Shown here in pieces: positions 10,190 through 18,449 of a stretch of 47,746 nt of DNA; the stretch's first letter is position 1, and each line of letters opens with the position of its first letter. Location of the stretch: contig JAGAOT010000027.1 of NCBI GenBank assembly GCA_017623615.1, positions 1 to 47,746 of the forward strand, in the 5' to 3' direction. The position numbers were made by a program, and so were the translations under genes. Source of the stretch: Clostridia bacterium. GTDB taxonomy: Bacteria > Bacillota > Clostridia > Oscillospirales > Acutalibacteraceae. The notes under the pieces are model-generated. The model saw only the letters and a program-made list of their open reading frames with translations, was not told where the DNA came from and did not search any database.

Positions 10190-11032
10190 TTATGACCTTT
10201 TTGTAATCTTACCGACGAGCATAAACAGTATAAACACAGCGATATTCGCTGCAACGATTGTTGAGCCGACGGGCGTTCCGTATAGTATCGCAATAATAAT
10301 TCCGATAACTGCGCATACTACCGCAATCACAGCCGAGCTGATTATAACCGAAAAGAAATTTTTGAAAATACGCATTGCCGCAAGGGCGGGGAAGATAATC
10401 AATGCGGAAATCAGAAGCGCGCCAACAAGATTCATTGCGAGCACTATTACAACTGCGGTAACAACCGCAATGAGTGTGTTGTATGCCTTTGCGTTTGTGC
10501 CCGTTGCCGAGGCAAAATCCTCGTCGAAAGTAACAGCGAATATCTTGTGATAAAACAGAATGAACACAAGCAAAACAACGCAAGCAAGCAGAACGCAGAG
10601 AAGAACATCGGTCTGAGAAAGCGTAAGTATTGAGGTAGAGCCGAAAAGCGTTGTGCATACATCACCGCTCACGTTTGACGAAACGGAAAAAATGTTTAAA
10701 AGCAGATATCCGAGGGCAAGCGCGCCGACTGAAATCATTGCAATCGCCGCATCGCCCTTAATTTTTGCGTTGCCCGTTATTCCCAAAAGGATTATTGCCG
10801 CAACAATGGTTATCGGCAGGGTAACGGTCATCGGTGCCATGCTGCATACGGTTGCTATTGCCATTGCGCCGAATGCAACATGCGAAAGTCCGTCGCCAAT
10901 CATCGAATATCTTTTCAGCACAAGGCTGACTCCGAGAAGAGCGGCACAGAGTGCAATCAGAACGCCCGCAATGAGAGCGTAGCGCACAAACGGATAGCTG
11001 AAATAAGAGGTTAATGTTTCAATTATATTCAT
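10190..11032 (-). CDS. znuB: Zinc/manganese ABC transporter permease (ZnuB-like)
   Basis: Inner-membrane channel of an ABC-3 family importer for Zn2+ or Mn2+. The 280 residues form about eight hydrophobic segments; the family signatures are MIGDGLSHVAFG near residue 45 and FDEDFASATGTNAKAYN between later segments. It is the last gene of the reverse operon, and its ATG overlaps the znuC stop by four bases (ATGA), so translation is coupled. The substrate is inferred as zinc from the His-rich binding protein and the Fur-family regulator in the same operon; manganese remains possible. Confidence 0.9.
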   Translation of the reverse strand: MNIIETLTSYFSYPFVRYALIAGVLIALCAALLGVSLVLKRYSMIGDGLSHVAFGAMAIATVCSMAPMTVTLPITIVAAIILLGITGNAKIKGDAAIAMISVGALALGYLLLNIFSVSSNVSGDVCTTLFGSTSILTLSQTDVLLCVLLACVVLLVFILFYHKIFAVTFDEDFASATGTNAKAYNTLIAVVTAVVIVLAMNLVGALLISALIIFPALAAMRIFKNFFSVIISSAVIAVVCAVIGIIIAILYGTPVGSTIVAANIAVFILFMLVGKITKRS

Positions 11033-11739
11033 TCGTCACACCCTCCGTCGCAGATAAAGCAGTGGCAGCCGTCGCTGTTTTTATAGTCCTCTTTTGTTCC
11101 GAAGAAAAGGGGCTTGTTGCCGATGTGCAGAATGTGAGAAGCAAATTCAATCGCGGCGTGGATATCGTGAGAAACCATTATAACCGTGACGCCCTCTTTG
11201 TTTATATCGGTTATCAGCTTGTAAAGATTTTTTGTAACAACGGGGTCAAGCCCCGCAACCGGCTCGTCAAGCACAAGCAGCTTTTTGCTTGCGCAAAGTG
11301 CCCTTGCAAGCAAAACCCTTTGCTGCTGACCGCCCGAAAGCTCTCTGTAACAGCTTTTTGCAAGGTTTGTTATATCCAAACGCTCCATAATGTCAAGCGC
11401 ACGCCTTTTTTGCTCTTTTGAATAAAACGGGCGCATTCCGCAGCCGTTAAGGCAGCCCGAAAAAACAATTTCTTTAACCGAAGCGGGAAAATCCTTTTGC
11501 ACCTCGGTTTGCTGCGGCAGATAGCCTATTTCTTTTTGCTTTAATCCATCGCCGAATTCAATTTTGCCTGCAACAACATTCTTTTGCCCGAGCAGCGTTT
11601 TCATAAGCGTGCTTTTGCCGGAGCCGTTTTCACCCACGATGCAGAGATAGTCGCCTTGGTTAACTTCAAAATTAAGGTCGGTAACTATCGGCTTGCCCTC
11701 GTATCCGAGCGAAGCTCCGCTGACTGTAATCAATGCCAT
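11029..11739 (-). CDS. znuC: Zinc/manganese ABC transporter ATP-binding protein (ZnuC-like)
   Basis: Cytoplasmic ATPase that powers the importer. The 236 residues show Walker A GENGSGKST, a Q-loop in GYLPQQTEV, the signature LSGGQQQRVLLARAL, Walker B LLVLDEPVAGLD and the switch His in VSHD. The last residues are unusual: C225, H226, C227, C230 and C234 in GCHCFICDGGCDE form a possible metal-binding tail that most ZnuC proteins do not have. The start overlaps the znuA stop by one base (TGATG) and the stop overlaps the znuB start. Confidence 0.93.
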   Translation of the reverse strand: MALITVSGASLGYEGKPIVTDLNFEVNQGDYLCIVGENGSGKSTLMKTLLGQKNVVAGKIEFGDGLKQKEIGYLPQQTEVQKDFPASVKEIVFSGCLNGCGMRPFYSKEQKRRALDIMERLDITNLAKSCYRELSGGQQQRVLLARALCASKKLLVLDEPVAGLDPVVTKNLYKLITDINKEGVTVIMVSHDIHAAIEFASHILHIGNKPLFFGTKEDYKNSDGCHCFICDGGCDE

Positions 11740-12692
11740 CAGTTAAGTGCCTCCCGAAGAATTTCAAGATTGTTTTCCATAATATTAAGGTAATTTGCGC
11801 CTTGTACGATATCTACAGAGGATACCGATTGGCATGAGTTGAGCGAGAGCACCTTTGCGCCCGTTTCGCCCGAAATCATTTCCGCAATCGAGCCGTCAGA
11901 GCCGTCAATGGAAAGAATGACGGGCAAATTCAGTTCTTTGGTTTTGTCGATGAGAAACGCCATTGTTTCAAAGCTCGCTTCGCTTTCCGATGAACAGCCG
12001 GCGAACGCGGCGTAATATGTCAGAGAATAATCCTCTGTCATATATCTGAAAGGAAAGCGGTCTGCAAAAAGGAGTGTATTCCTTTCGGCAGAGTTGATAA
12101 CGGCTTGGTATTCGCCGTCAAGTGCGTTAAGCTTTTCAATATATTCATCGGCATTTGCTCTGTAGAGTGCTGCATTTTGCGCATCAATTTCGCAAAGCGC
12201 ATTGCAGAGATAATCCGTGATTTTTGCGGCGTTTTTAAGAGAAAGCCAGATATGCTCGTCCTCTTTTTCGTGGTCGCCGTCATGCGCTTCAATATGCTCG
12301 TGCTCATGGTCATGCTCCATGCCCGCGGCATATTCTTCTTCAAGAGTATCAACCGTATCCATCAGCGCAACCGCCTTTAAATCGGGATTGTTTGCGGATT
12401 TCAGCGCGCCCTCTGCCCATGAGTCCGAAACCCCGCCGAGATAAACAAACAAATCAGCCGAGCCTATTGCGATTATATCCTGCGCCGTCGGCTCATAGCT
12501 GTGCAAATCCCCGCCGTCGTCAACAAGCATGGCAAGCCCCTCGTCGGAGCCGAGAATGTTTTTGATGTAATCATATTGCGGAAATGCCGTGCAAACAATT
12601 TTCAGACCCTCGCTTTCCTGCGCCGTGTTGCCGCAGGAGCAAAGAGAAAATGCAAGAATAAATATAAGTATTAACGAAACAATTTTTTTCAT
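11739..12692 (-). CDS. znuA: Zinc-binding lipoprotein of the ABC importer (ZnuA-like)
   Basis: Extracellular solute-binding protein, cluster A-I, delivering Zn2+ or Mn2+ to ZnuB. I start at ATG 12692, which has GGAGGA just upstream; the frame extends to 12758 without a good start. The 317-residue product begins with a lipoprotein signal (hydrophobic stretch, then LCSC with C20 as lipid site). The metal ligand region DLHSYEPTAQD and a loop rich in His, Asp and Glu (HDHEHEH...DHEKEDEHIW) are typical of zinc-specific members. The third ligand region reads ADRFPFRYM rather than the common HxAFxY, a variant I associate with clostridial proteins. It sits 13 bases after the regulator gene. Confidence 0.92.
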   Translation of the reverse strand: MKKIVSLILIFILAFSLCSCGNTAQESEGLKIVCTAFPQYDYIKNILGSDEGLAMLVDDGGDLHSYEPTAQDIIAIGSADLFVYLGGVSDSWAEGALKSANNPDLKAVALMDTVDTLEEEYAAGMEHDHEHEHIEAHDGDHEKEDEHIWLSLKNAAKITDYLCNALCEIDAQNAALYRANADEYIEKLNALDGEYQAVINSAERNTLLFADRFPFRYMTEDYSLTYYAAFAGCSSESEASFETMAFLIDKTKELNLPVILSIDGSDGSIAEMISGETGAKVLSLNSCQSVSSVDIVQGANYLNIMENNLEILREALN

Positions 12693-12705
12693 TTTGTCCT
12701 CCGCT

Positions 12706-13092
12706 TTATTTGCAGTTGCCGCATTTGCCCAGCAGCATTGTGTGGCTGTCAATTTCAAAATGCGTGCTTTCTTTGATATCGTTTTGTATCAGCGCGGTTA
12801 CGCTGTGGTCAAGATGATATACCTTTCCGCAGTCCGTGCACTTCATGTGCAGATGTCCGTCGCATTTTTCGCTGTTAACATACTGATAAACAAAGCTTCT
12901 GCTGTTGCCTTTTACAGAGCGGTGAACAAGCCCGTCCTCAACCAGCTTTGTCATCAGTCTGTATGCCGTGCTCTGGCTTATTCCGCCGCCGCTCATTTTC
13001 TCAACTATTTCCTCAACAGTAAATGCTTCCTTTGAATGCGCCTGCAAAAAATCAATCAAAGCCTTGCGCTGATGTGTGTTATAGGTTTTCAT
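12706..13092 (-). CDS. Fur-family metal-responsive repressor (Zur-like)
   Basis: DNA-binding repressor that senses a metal ion; its place as first gene of the znuACB operon points to Zur. The 128 residues contain a winged helix (TVEEIVEKM...SQSTAYRLMTKLVEDGLVHR, about 22-58) and a dimerisation half with Cys4-type zinc motifs CTDCGKVYHLDH and terminal CGNC. The ATG at 13092 gives the usual MKTYNTHQRKALIDFL start; GGAG lies 11 bases upstream, a little far, and a TTG two codons earlier is possible. One promoter at 13132-13159 serves regulator and transporter, which implies autoregulation. No clear Zur operator palindrome was found. Confidence 0.9.
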   Translation of the reverse strand: MKTYNTHQRKALIDFLQAHSKEAFTVEEIVEKMSGGGISQSTAYRLMTKLVEDGLVHRSVKGNSRSFVYQYVNSEKCDGHLHMKCTDCGKVYHLDHSVTALIQNDIKESTHFEIDSHTMLLGKCGNCK

Positions 13093-13131
13093 TTTCAAAT
13101 CATCTCCGAAATTGAGAATAACTCCTAAATT

Positions 13132-13159
13132 ATTATACACATTTGAAAGCCGATGTCAA
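13132..13159 (-). promoter_or_regulatory. Promoter of the Fur-type regulator-znuACB operon
   Basis: On the reverse strand TTGACA (13159-13154) and TATAAT (13137-13132) are 16 bases apart. It is back-to-back with the forward promoter at 13169-13197, only 9 bases between the -35 boxes, so a regulator bound here could affect both directions. Confidence 0.8.
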
Positions 13160-13168
13160 TAATATTGG

Positions 13169-13197
13169 TTGACTTTGGAGCGATTTTGATATAAAAT
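13169..13197 (+). promoter_or_regulatory. Promoter of the second metallophosphoesterase
   Basis: TTGACT (13169-13174) and TAAAAT (13192-13197) are 17 bases apart. A TATAAA two bases upstream is an alternative -10. Divergent from the znu operon promoter. Confidence 0.7.
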
Positions 13198-13230
13198 ATT
13201 AACATTAATTTATTATACGGAGGTATTGAA

Positions 13231-14418
13231 ATGAAAAAAATTGTTTCAATCGTGCTCGCACTTGTGCTTGCTTTCGGCGCCTGTGCAATTTCGGCTTCGG
13301 CTTATGACCTTGTTCCTCTTAAGTTCGACAAAAACGGCGAATTTAAAATCATGCATATTTGCGACTGCCAGGACGGTTATCCTGCAGTTGACACAATGCT
13401 TAAGTTTATTGATGCCGCTCTCAAGGAATATCAGCCCGATATCGTTGTTCTCGGCGGTGACAACACAACAGGCCCCAAAGAAACAAAAGCACAGGCTATT
13501 GAAGAGCTTTGCAAGGTTTTTGTTGATAATGAAACATATTTCACCCTTGTCTTCGGCAACCATGACCGTGAGCAGGGCTATGAAAACGACGAGCTTCTTC
13601 CCATGTATCAGCTTTACGGCAAGGGCTACTGCCTTGCATATGATGAGGTTCCCGCTCTTCACGGCACAGCAACCCACAATCTTCCCGTTATGAGCTCGGA
13701 CGGAACAAAGGTTAAGTTCAATCTTTGGATGTTTGACTCAGGCTCACACTATATCGACGAAAACGGCAAAGACCTCGGCATCTATGACTGCGTAAGAGAA
13801 GACCAGATTAAGTGGTATCAGGAAGAGAGCAAGGCTCTCGAAGCTCTTGCAGGCGGCAAAGTTCCTTCCCTTGCATTCCAGCATATCGTTGTCGGCGAGG
13901 TTTATGAGGCTCTTTTCCACGAGTCACTTGTTGACCTCGGCGTGCTTACTCCCAAGGCAAACGGCAAAATTTATTCGTTCTTCCCCAGAACAGAAAACAT
14001 TCAGGAAGGCTTCCTTTTTGAATTCCCTTGCCCCAGCGAAAAGAACCACGGTCAGTTTGATGCCATGGTTGAGCGCGGCGACGTGCTTGCAATGTTCTTC
14101 GGTCACGACCATATCAACTCATACACAACAGAGCTTGACGGAATTAAGATTATCAATACTCCCGGCGCAACATTCGATGCATACGGCAACGATATTGTAA
14201 GAGGTGTCAGAATGATTACCGTTAAGGAAAATGACCCCACGAAATTCGAAACGGAAGTTGTTACCGTCAGCCAGTTTGCGCTTGATAACAATGACTTTGC
14301 AGAGGATGCGGGTATCGACACCTTCACAGCAGGCCTTATGCTTTTCCTCGGTGATATCCTTCTCGCTCTCAATGGCTTAACAAAGGGCTTTTCCTCGATT
14401 ATTTCAATGATTTTCTGA
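13231..14418 (+). CDS. Secreted calcineurin-like metallophosphoesterase
   Basis: A second binuclear-metal phosphoesterase, 395 residues, substrate unknown. It has a clear signal peptide (KK, a hydrophobic run, then SASA-Y cleavage near residue 25) and therefore acts outside the cell. Catalytic motifs: DCQ at 45-47 in place of DxH, GDN at 76-78, GNHD at 109-112, FQHI in the middle and GHDH at 291-294. The last 35 residues are hydrophobic (a possible membrane tail). GGAGG lies 7 bases before the ATG. It shares the DxQ variant and overall layout with the product at 9056; the two paralogues flank the zinc importer. Terminated at 14427. Confidence 0.87.
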   Translation: MKKIVSIVLALVLAFGACAISASAYDLVPLKFDKNGEFKIMHICDCQDGYPAVDTMLKFIDAALKEYQPDIVVLGGDNTTGPKETKAQAIEELCKVFVDNETYFTLVFGNHDREQGYENDELLPMYQLYGKGYCLAYDEVPALHGTATHNLPVMSSDGTKVKFNLWMFDSGSHYIDENGKDLGIYDCVREDQIKWYQEESKALEALAGGKVPSLAFQHIVVGEVYEALFHESLVDLGVLTPKANGKIYSFFPRTENIQEGFLFEFPCPSEKNHGQFDAMVERGDVLAMFFGHDHINSYTTELDGIKIINTPGATFDAYGNDIVRGVRMITVKENDPTKFETEVVTVSQFALDNNDFAEDAGIDTFTAGLMLFLGDILLALNGLTKGFSSIISMIF

Positions 14419-14426
14419 TTATAACG

Positions 14427-14459
14427 AACAAGGCGGATTTGTTCCGCCTTGTTTTTTTA
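14427..14459 (+). terminator. Rho-independent terminator after the second metallophosphoesterase
   Basis: Stem AACAAGGCGGA (14427-14437) with TCCGCCTTGTT (14443-14453), 5-base loop, followed directly by a run of T to 14458. A textbook intrinsic terminator 8 bases after the stop. Confidence 0.95.
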
Positions 14460-14471
14460 TGGCAATATACC

Positions 14472-14500
14472 TTGAATTATTTTTTTGCATGGATTATACT
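14472..14500 (+). promoter_or_regulatory. Promoter of the deoC-deoD-cdd-pdp operon
   Basis: TTGAAT (14472-14477) and TATACT (14495-14500) with a 17-base spacer. It lies between the upstream terminator and deoC. No operator for a DeoR-type repressor was recognised. Confidence 0.65.
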
Positions 14501-14535
14501 GAAATATATAATGTATTAATTAAAGGAGCAATATA

Positions 14536-15201
14536 ATGGATATCGGAAAAATTCTTTCTCACTGTGACCACACTCTGCTTGCCGTTGATGCAAAGTGGGA
14601 TGATATAAAGCAAATCTGCGATGACGGCATGAAATATAAAACCGCAAGCGTGTGTATTCCCGCTTCTTATGTAAAGCAGGCGGCGGAATATGTTGACGGT
14701 GCTCTCGCAATCTGCACGGTTATCGGCTTCCCGAACGGCTATTCCACCACCGCCGCAAAGGCGTTTGAAGCCGCCGATGCAGTTAAAAACGGAGCTGACG
14801 AAATTGACATGGTCATCAATGTCGGCTGGGCAAAGGACGGCAGATTTGACGATATATTAAATGAAATAAAAGAAGTAAAAGCCGCGTGCGGGGATAAAAT
14901 ACTTAAAGTGATTATCGAAACATGCCTTTTGACGGACGAAGAGAAAAAAGAAATGTGCCGCGTCGTTACCGAATCTGGCGCGGACTTCATTAAAACCTCA
15001 ACGGGATTTTCAAAGGGCGGTGCAACAAGAGAGGATATCGCTCTTTTTGCCGCCAATATCGGCGAAAATGTCAGAATGAAAGCCGCGGGAGGCATCCGCT
15101 CATTTGAGGATGCGCAGGATTATCTTGACCTCGGCTGTGAAAGGCTCGGCACAAGTGCGATAGTTAAACTGGTTAAAAACCAAGAGGTTACAGGATATTA
15201 A
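14536..15201 (+). CDS. deoC: Deoxyribose-phosphate aldolase
   Basis: Class I aldolase that cleaves 2-deoxyribose-5-phosphate to glyceraldehyde-3-phosphate and acetaldehyde, feeding nucleoside carbon into glycolysis. The 221 residues contain [20 protein letters not shown] and the Schiff-base lysine K153 in FIKTSTGF, then KAAGGIR. AAAGGAG stands 8 bases before the ATG. First gene of the salvage operon, 12 bases before deoD. Confidence 0.96.
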   Translation: MDIGKILSHCDHTLLAVDAKWDDIKQICDDGMKYKTASVCIPASYVKQAAEYVDGALAICTVIGFPNGYSTTAAKAFEAADAVKNGADEIDMVINVGWAKDGRFDDILNEIKEVKAACGDKILKVIIETCLLTDEEKKEMCRVVTESGADFIKTSTGFSKGGATREDIALFAANIGENVRMKAAGGIRSFEDAQDYLDLGCERLGTSAIVKLVKNQEVTGY

Positions 15202-15213
15202 GGAGGATTTGTT

Positions 15214-15927
15214 ATGAGCTTACCGACTCCGCACATTGCGGCAACCGAAAAGGATGCATTTGCCAAAACCGTTTTAATGCCCGGCGACCCTTTAAGGGCA
15301 AAGTATATTGCAGAAAATTTTCTCGAAAATCCCGTGCTTGTCAACAACACAAGGGGAGTGCAGGGCTATACGGGGTATTATAAAGGAAAAAGAGTTTCCG
15401 TTATGGCTTCGGGCATGGGCATGCCGTCGATAGGAATTTATTCCTATGAGCTTTTTAATTTTTATGATGTTGAAACAATAATCCGTGTCGGCTCCGCGGG
15501 CGCGATAAGCCCCGATTTGCATTTGCGCGACGTGATTTTCGGTATGGGCGCATGCACAAATTCTTCGTATGCAAGGCAGTATAATCTGCCCGGTGACTTT
15601 GCACCCATTGCAGACTATGGAACGCTCCAAAACGCCGTAAAAGCAGCGGATACGCTCGGAGTAAAGCCCTTTATAGGCAATCTGTTTTCATCGGATACTT
15701 TCTATGACGATGCAAACAGTCTTGCCGAGTGGCAGAAGATGGGCGTTCTCGCCGTTGAAATGGAGTGCGCCGCGCTTTATATGAACGCGGCAAGGGCGGG
15801 CAAAAGGGCTCTTGCAATCTGCACAATCTCTGATTGCCCTCTTTCGGGCGGAGAGGAATGCACAGCCCTTGAAAGGGAGCAGACCTTTAACAAAATGATT
15901 GAAATTGCATTGGAGGCGGCTGAATGA
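15214..15927 (+). CDS. deoD: Purine-nucleoside phosphorylase, DeoD type
   Basis: Cleaves purine (deoxy)nucleosides with phosphate to the base and (deoxy)ribose-1-phosphate. The 237-residue length and motifs are those of the hexameric DeoD class: LMPGDPLRAKYIAE, RVGSAGAIS, EMECAALY and the catalytic Asp in ISDCPLSGGEE. An AAGGAGG site precedes the ATG. Its stop overlaps the cdd start by four bases (ATGA). Confidence 0.95.
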   Translation: MSLPTPHIAATEKDAFAKTVLMPGDPLRAKYIAENFLENPVLVNNTRGVQGYTGYYKGKRVSVMASGMGMPSIGIYSYELFNFYDVETIIRVGSAGAISPDLHLRDVIFGMGACTNSSYARQYNLPGDFAPIADYGTLQNAVKAADTLGVKPFIGNLFSSDTFYDDANSLAEWQKMGVLAVEMECAALYMNAARAGKRALAICTISDCPLSGGEECTALEREQTFNKMIEIALEAAE

Positions 15928-16331
15928 ACAATTCAGAGCTTATAAAAGCCGCTCTTGAAGCGCGCGGGCTTTCATATTCGCCGTATTCGGGCTTTGCCGT
16001 GGGTGCGGCTCTGCTTTGTAAAGACGGCTCGGTTTTTACCGGCTGTAACATCGAAAACTCCGCGTTCACTCCCACCAACTGCGCCGAAAGAACAGCGTTT
16101 TTCAAGGCGGTTTCGGAGGGCAAAAAAGATTTTGTCAAAATTGCGGTAGTCGGTGGCAATGCAGATAAACAGCCTGATAATTACTGCCCGCCGTGCGGCG
16201 TCTGCAGGCAGGTTATGAAAGAATTCTGCTCACCCGATTTTGAAATAATCATGGCGAAGAATGCTGATGATTATAATGTAATGACCCTTGCCCATTTGCT
16301 TCCCGCATCCTTTGACAAACGTGAGGTTTGA
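15924..16331 (+). CDS. cdd: Cytidine deaminase
   Basis: Zinc hydrolase that converts (deoxy)cytidine to (deoxy)uridine. The 135-residue homotetramer-type enzyme shows the catalytic TNCAERTA (Cys ligand and proton-shuttle Glu) and the second zinc motif PPCGVCRQVM. Starts by ATGA overlap with deoD and ends one base before pdp, placing it upstream of the pyrimidine phosphorylase that uses its products. Confidence 0.96.
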   Translation: MNNSELIKAALEARGLSYSPYSGFAVGAALLCKDGSVFTGCNIENSAFTPTNCAERTAFFKAVSEGKKDFVKIAVVGGNADKQPDNYCPPCGVCRQVMKEFCSPDFEIIMAKNADDYNVMTLAHLLPASFDKREV

Positions 16332-16332
16332 T

Positions 16333-17634
16333 ATGAATTTTATTGATATTATCCGAAAAAAGCGTGACGGCTTTGAGCTCACCAAAGAGGAAATTGAATT
16401 TTTTGCTTTTTCCGCGGCAAACGAAACCGTTCCCGATTATCAGCTTTCCGCAATGCTTATGGCGATATATTTGAACGGGCTTAACGAACGCGAAACGCTT
16501 GATTTAACAACAGCTATGGCGCATTCGGGCGATATGGCGGATTTGTCGGCGATTGACGGCGTAAAGGGCGACAAGCACTCAACCGGCGGAGTGGGCGACA
16601 AAACAACGCTGATTGTTGCACCCATTGCTGCCGAATGCGATGTGAAGATTGCCAAAATGAGCGGCAGAGGTTTGGGGCATACGGGAGGCACGGTTGACAA
16701 GCTTGAATCCATACCGGGTTTTAAAACATCGCTCGAAACCGAAGAATTTTTTGCCGCTGTCAATGCGTGCGGTCTTTGCGTTGCAGGTCAGTCGGGCAGG
16801 CTTTGCCCTGCCGATAAAAAGCTTTACGGGCTTCGTGATGTTACCGCAACGGTTGACAACATGCCCCTCATCGCATCAAGCATCATGAGCAAAAAGCTTG
16901 CGGGCGGTGCGGACTGCATTGTTCTCGATGTCAAATGCGGAAGCGGAGCATTTATGAAAGACGCTTCTTCGGCAACGTCACTTGCCGAAAAGATGGTTGA
17001 GATTGGCAGGGGAGCGGGCAGAAGGGGTGCCGCGCTTATAACCGACATGGATGTGCCGCTCGGTCATAATATCGGCAATTCGCTTGAGGTTATCGAAGCT
17101 GTTGAAACGCTCAAGGGCAACGGACCCGAGGATTTAACCCGTATTTCCGTTTTGCTTGCCGCAAAGCTTCTGCAGCTTGCAGGTAAGGGCAGCTTTGAAG
17201 AATGCCAAACACTTGCAAAATCAAAGATAGATGACGGCACCGCGCTCAACAAGCTTGCGGAAATGGTTGCCGCGCAGGGCGGTAACGCGGAATATATCCG
17301 CAATCCCTCGCTTTTTGAAGCGGCAAAACACAGCTTTGAGGTCAAAGCTGCCGAAAACGGCTATATAGCTCATATGGATGCCGAGGGTATAGGCTCTGTC
17401 TGCGTCGCTTTAGGTGCGGGCAGAATGAGAAAAGAGGATTCGATTGACCCGAGTGCGGGAATAATTCTGCACAGAAAGACGGGAGATTACGTTGAAAAGG
17501 GCGAAGCTGTTGCAACGCTTTATGCATCGGACAATTCTCTTTTTGCCGCCGCATGCGAAAAATTCGCGCAGTCTGTTGAATTTTCCGCAGAAAGACCCGC
17601 GCTCAATCCGCTGCTGCTCGGCGTTGTTGAGTAA
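16333..17634 (+). CDS. pdp: Pyrimidine-nucleoside phosphorylase
   Basis: Splits uridine, thymidine and deoxyuridine with phosphate into base and sugar-1-phosphate. At 433 residues it fits the NP-II family: KHSTGGVGDKTTLIVAP, KMSGRGLGHTGGTVDKLESI and the C-terminal domain with ILHRKTGDYVEKGE. The frame runs back to 16288 inside cdd, but the ATG at 16333, just after the cdd stop with GAGGT upstream, gives the standard start MNFIDIIRKKRDG. It completes a four-gene route from nucleosides to glycolytic intermediates. Confidence 0.95.
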   Translation: MNFIDIIRKKRDGFELTKEEIEFFAFSAANETVPDYQLSAMLMAIYLNGLNERETLDLTTAMAHSGDMADLSAIDGVKGDKHSTGGVGDKTTLIVAPIAAECDVKIAKMSGRGLGHTGGTVDKLESIPGFKTSLETEEFFAAVNACGLCVAGQSGRLCPADKKLYGLRDVTATVDNMPLIASSIMSKKLAGGADCIVLDVKCGSGAFMKDASSATSLAEKMVEIGRGAGRRGAALITDMDVPLGHNIGNSLEVIEAVETLKGNGPEDLTRISVLLAAKLLQLAGKGSFEECQTLAKSKIDDGTALNKLAEMVAAQGGNAEYIRNPSLFEAAKHSFEVKAAENGYIAHMDAEGIGSVCVALGAGRMRKEDSIDPSAGIILHRKTGDYVEKGEAVATLYASDNSLFAAACEKFAQSVEFSAERPALNPLLLGVVE

Positions 17635-17643
17635 TAATGCACA

Positions 17644-17661
17644 AAAATGCTCTGCATTTTT
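17644..17661 (+). terminator. Weak AT-rich hairpin after pdp
   Basis: AAAATGC (17644-17650) pairs with GCATTTT (17654-17660) over a 3-base loop, followed by further T. It is short and AT-rich, so termination may be partial. Confidence 0.45.
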
Positions 17662-17665
17662 TGAC

Positions 17666-17695
17666 TTGCCAAATTATGTGTATATATGATATAAT
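17666..17695 (+). promoter_or_regulatory. Promoter of the GtrA-like gene
   Basis: TTGCCA (17666-17671) and TATAAT (17690-17695) with an 18-base spacer and an extended -10 (TGA before TATAAT). A TTGACT at 17661 is too far from this -10 (23 bases). Confidence 0.6.
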
Positions 17696-17729
17696 CACAT
17701 GCGAATAAATAATGATAGGAGATTTTATC

Positions 17730-18263
17730 ATGGGAAAATTAAATCAAATCGATAAAGCTGCCGAGAGCAAGGGTTCGCTTCTTGTAACAATCTGGCAGTT
17801 TGTCAAGTTCATCGTTGTAAGCCTTCTTGCAATGATAGTTCAGTTCGTTCTTCTTAACACTCTTAACCTCATTCCCCCCATTGCAGAGCTTTACAATCAG
17901 GATTTCAGCTGGTGGGTATTCGTTTATCCCGTTGCAGTAGGCGGTCTCGGCTACTTCATCGTAAGCAACGTTGCCAACATCATCGCCCAGATTGTTGCTT
18001 TCTTTGTTAACAAAGAAAAGACCTTCAATTCCGGCGCAAATGTTGCGGTTGCTCTTCCCATCTACATAGTTTTCACAATCGCTCTTATTTTCTTCTCCGC
18101 ATGGCTTAACCCCACTCTTAAAGAAGTATTCGTAGGCTGGGGTCTCGAAGAAGTTGCAGCAAAGAACATTGCAACAATGATTTGCTCCGCTGTTCAGTTC
18201 TTCCTCTATTTCCCCGTTGACAAAATTCTCTTCCACAAGAAGAAGGAAGAAAAGGCTGCATAA
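17730..18263 (+). CDS. GtrA-like integral membrane protein
   Basis: A 177-residue membrane protein with four predicted hydrophobic segments (about 12-35, 58-88, 105-125, 145-163). The stretch NIIAQIVAFFVNKEKTFN after the second segment resembles the GtrA signature, a small family linked to transfer of lipid-linked sugars across the membrane or to cell-wall and exopolysaccharide genes. I start at ATG 17730, which has TAGGAG upstream; an ATG six codons earlier has no ribosome site. It is transcribed alone between its own promoter and terminator, so context gives no substrate. Confidence 0.65.
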   Translation: MGKLNQIDKAAESKGSLLVTIWQFVKFIVVSLLAMIVQFVLLNTLNLIPPIAELYNQDFSWWVFVYPVAVGGLGYFIVSNVANIIAQIVAFFVNKEKTFNSGANVAVALPIYIVFTIALIFFSAWLNPTLKEVFVGWGLEEVAAKNIATMICSAVQFFLYFPVDKILFHKKKEEKAA

Positions 18264-18276
18264 TTGTTTGCTTATA

Positions 18277-18310
18277 AACACGGTGCTGTGCTACGGCACC
18301 GTGTTTTTTT
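18277..18310 (+). terminator. Rho-independent terminator after the GtrA-like gene
   Basis: Stem AACACGGTGC (18277-18286) with GCACCGTGTT (18296-18305), 9-base loop, followed by T to 18310. Confidence 0.92.
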
Positions 18311-18318
18311 TGTCCCAA

Positions 18319-18334
18319 ACACCATATATAGTAA
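18319..18334 (+). promoter_or_regulatory. Candidate NrdR box, distal, upstream of nrdG
   Basis: ACACCATATATAGTAA resembles the 16-bp NrdR palindrome (consensus about ACACwATATATwGTGT). Its centre is 62 bp, close to six helical turns, from the box at 18381, fitting co-operative binding on one DNA face. NrdR itself is not in the window. Confidence 0.6.
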
Positions 18335-18373
18335 ATTTTTTTGAAAAAATTCAAAATTTTGTGGTTTTACCTA

Positions 18374-18402
18374 TTGCAAAACAAAATATATTGTGTTATT
18401 AT
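18374..18402 (+). promoter_or_regulatory. Promoter of nrdG
   Basis: TTGCAA (18374-18379) and TATTAT (18397-18402) are 17 bases apart. The spacer is filled by the NrdR-like box at 18381-18396, the arrangement expected for direct repression. Confidence 0.6.
18381..18396 (+). promoter_or_regulatory. Candidate NrdR box, proximal, in the nrdG promoter
   Basis: ACAAAATATATTGTGT is close to the NrdR consensus and occupies the -35/-10 spacer of the nrdG promoter. NrdR is an ATP-cone repressor of ribonucleotide reductase genes, so binding here would lower nrdG expression when dATP is ample. Confidence 0.7.
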
Positions 18403-18449
18403 AACACTACACCACCGATTAAACGCAACTAACCGAGGGGTTGATTAAC

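Noticed and set aside
13093-13168. Zur or PerR operator before the Fur-family gene
   Set aside because: Only a weak AATAA/TTATT inverted repeat near the -10 was found; it does not match the known box consensus well enough to annotate.
18350-18366. Third NrdR box midway between the two before nrdG
   Set aside because: Only about 9 of 16 positions agree with the consensus, no better than AT-rich background.
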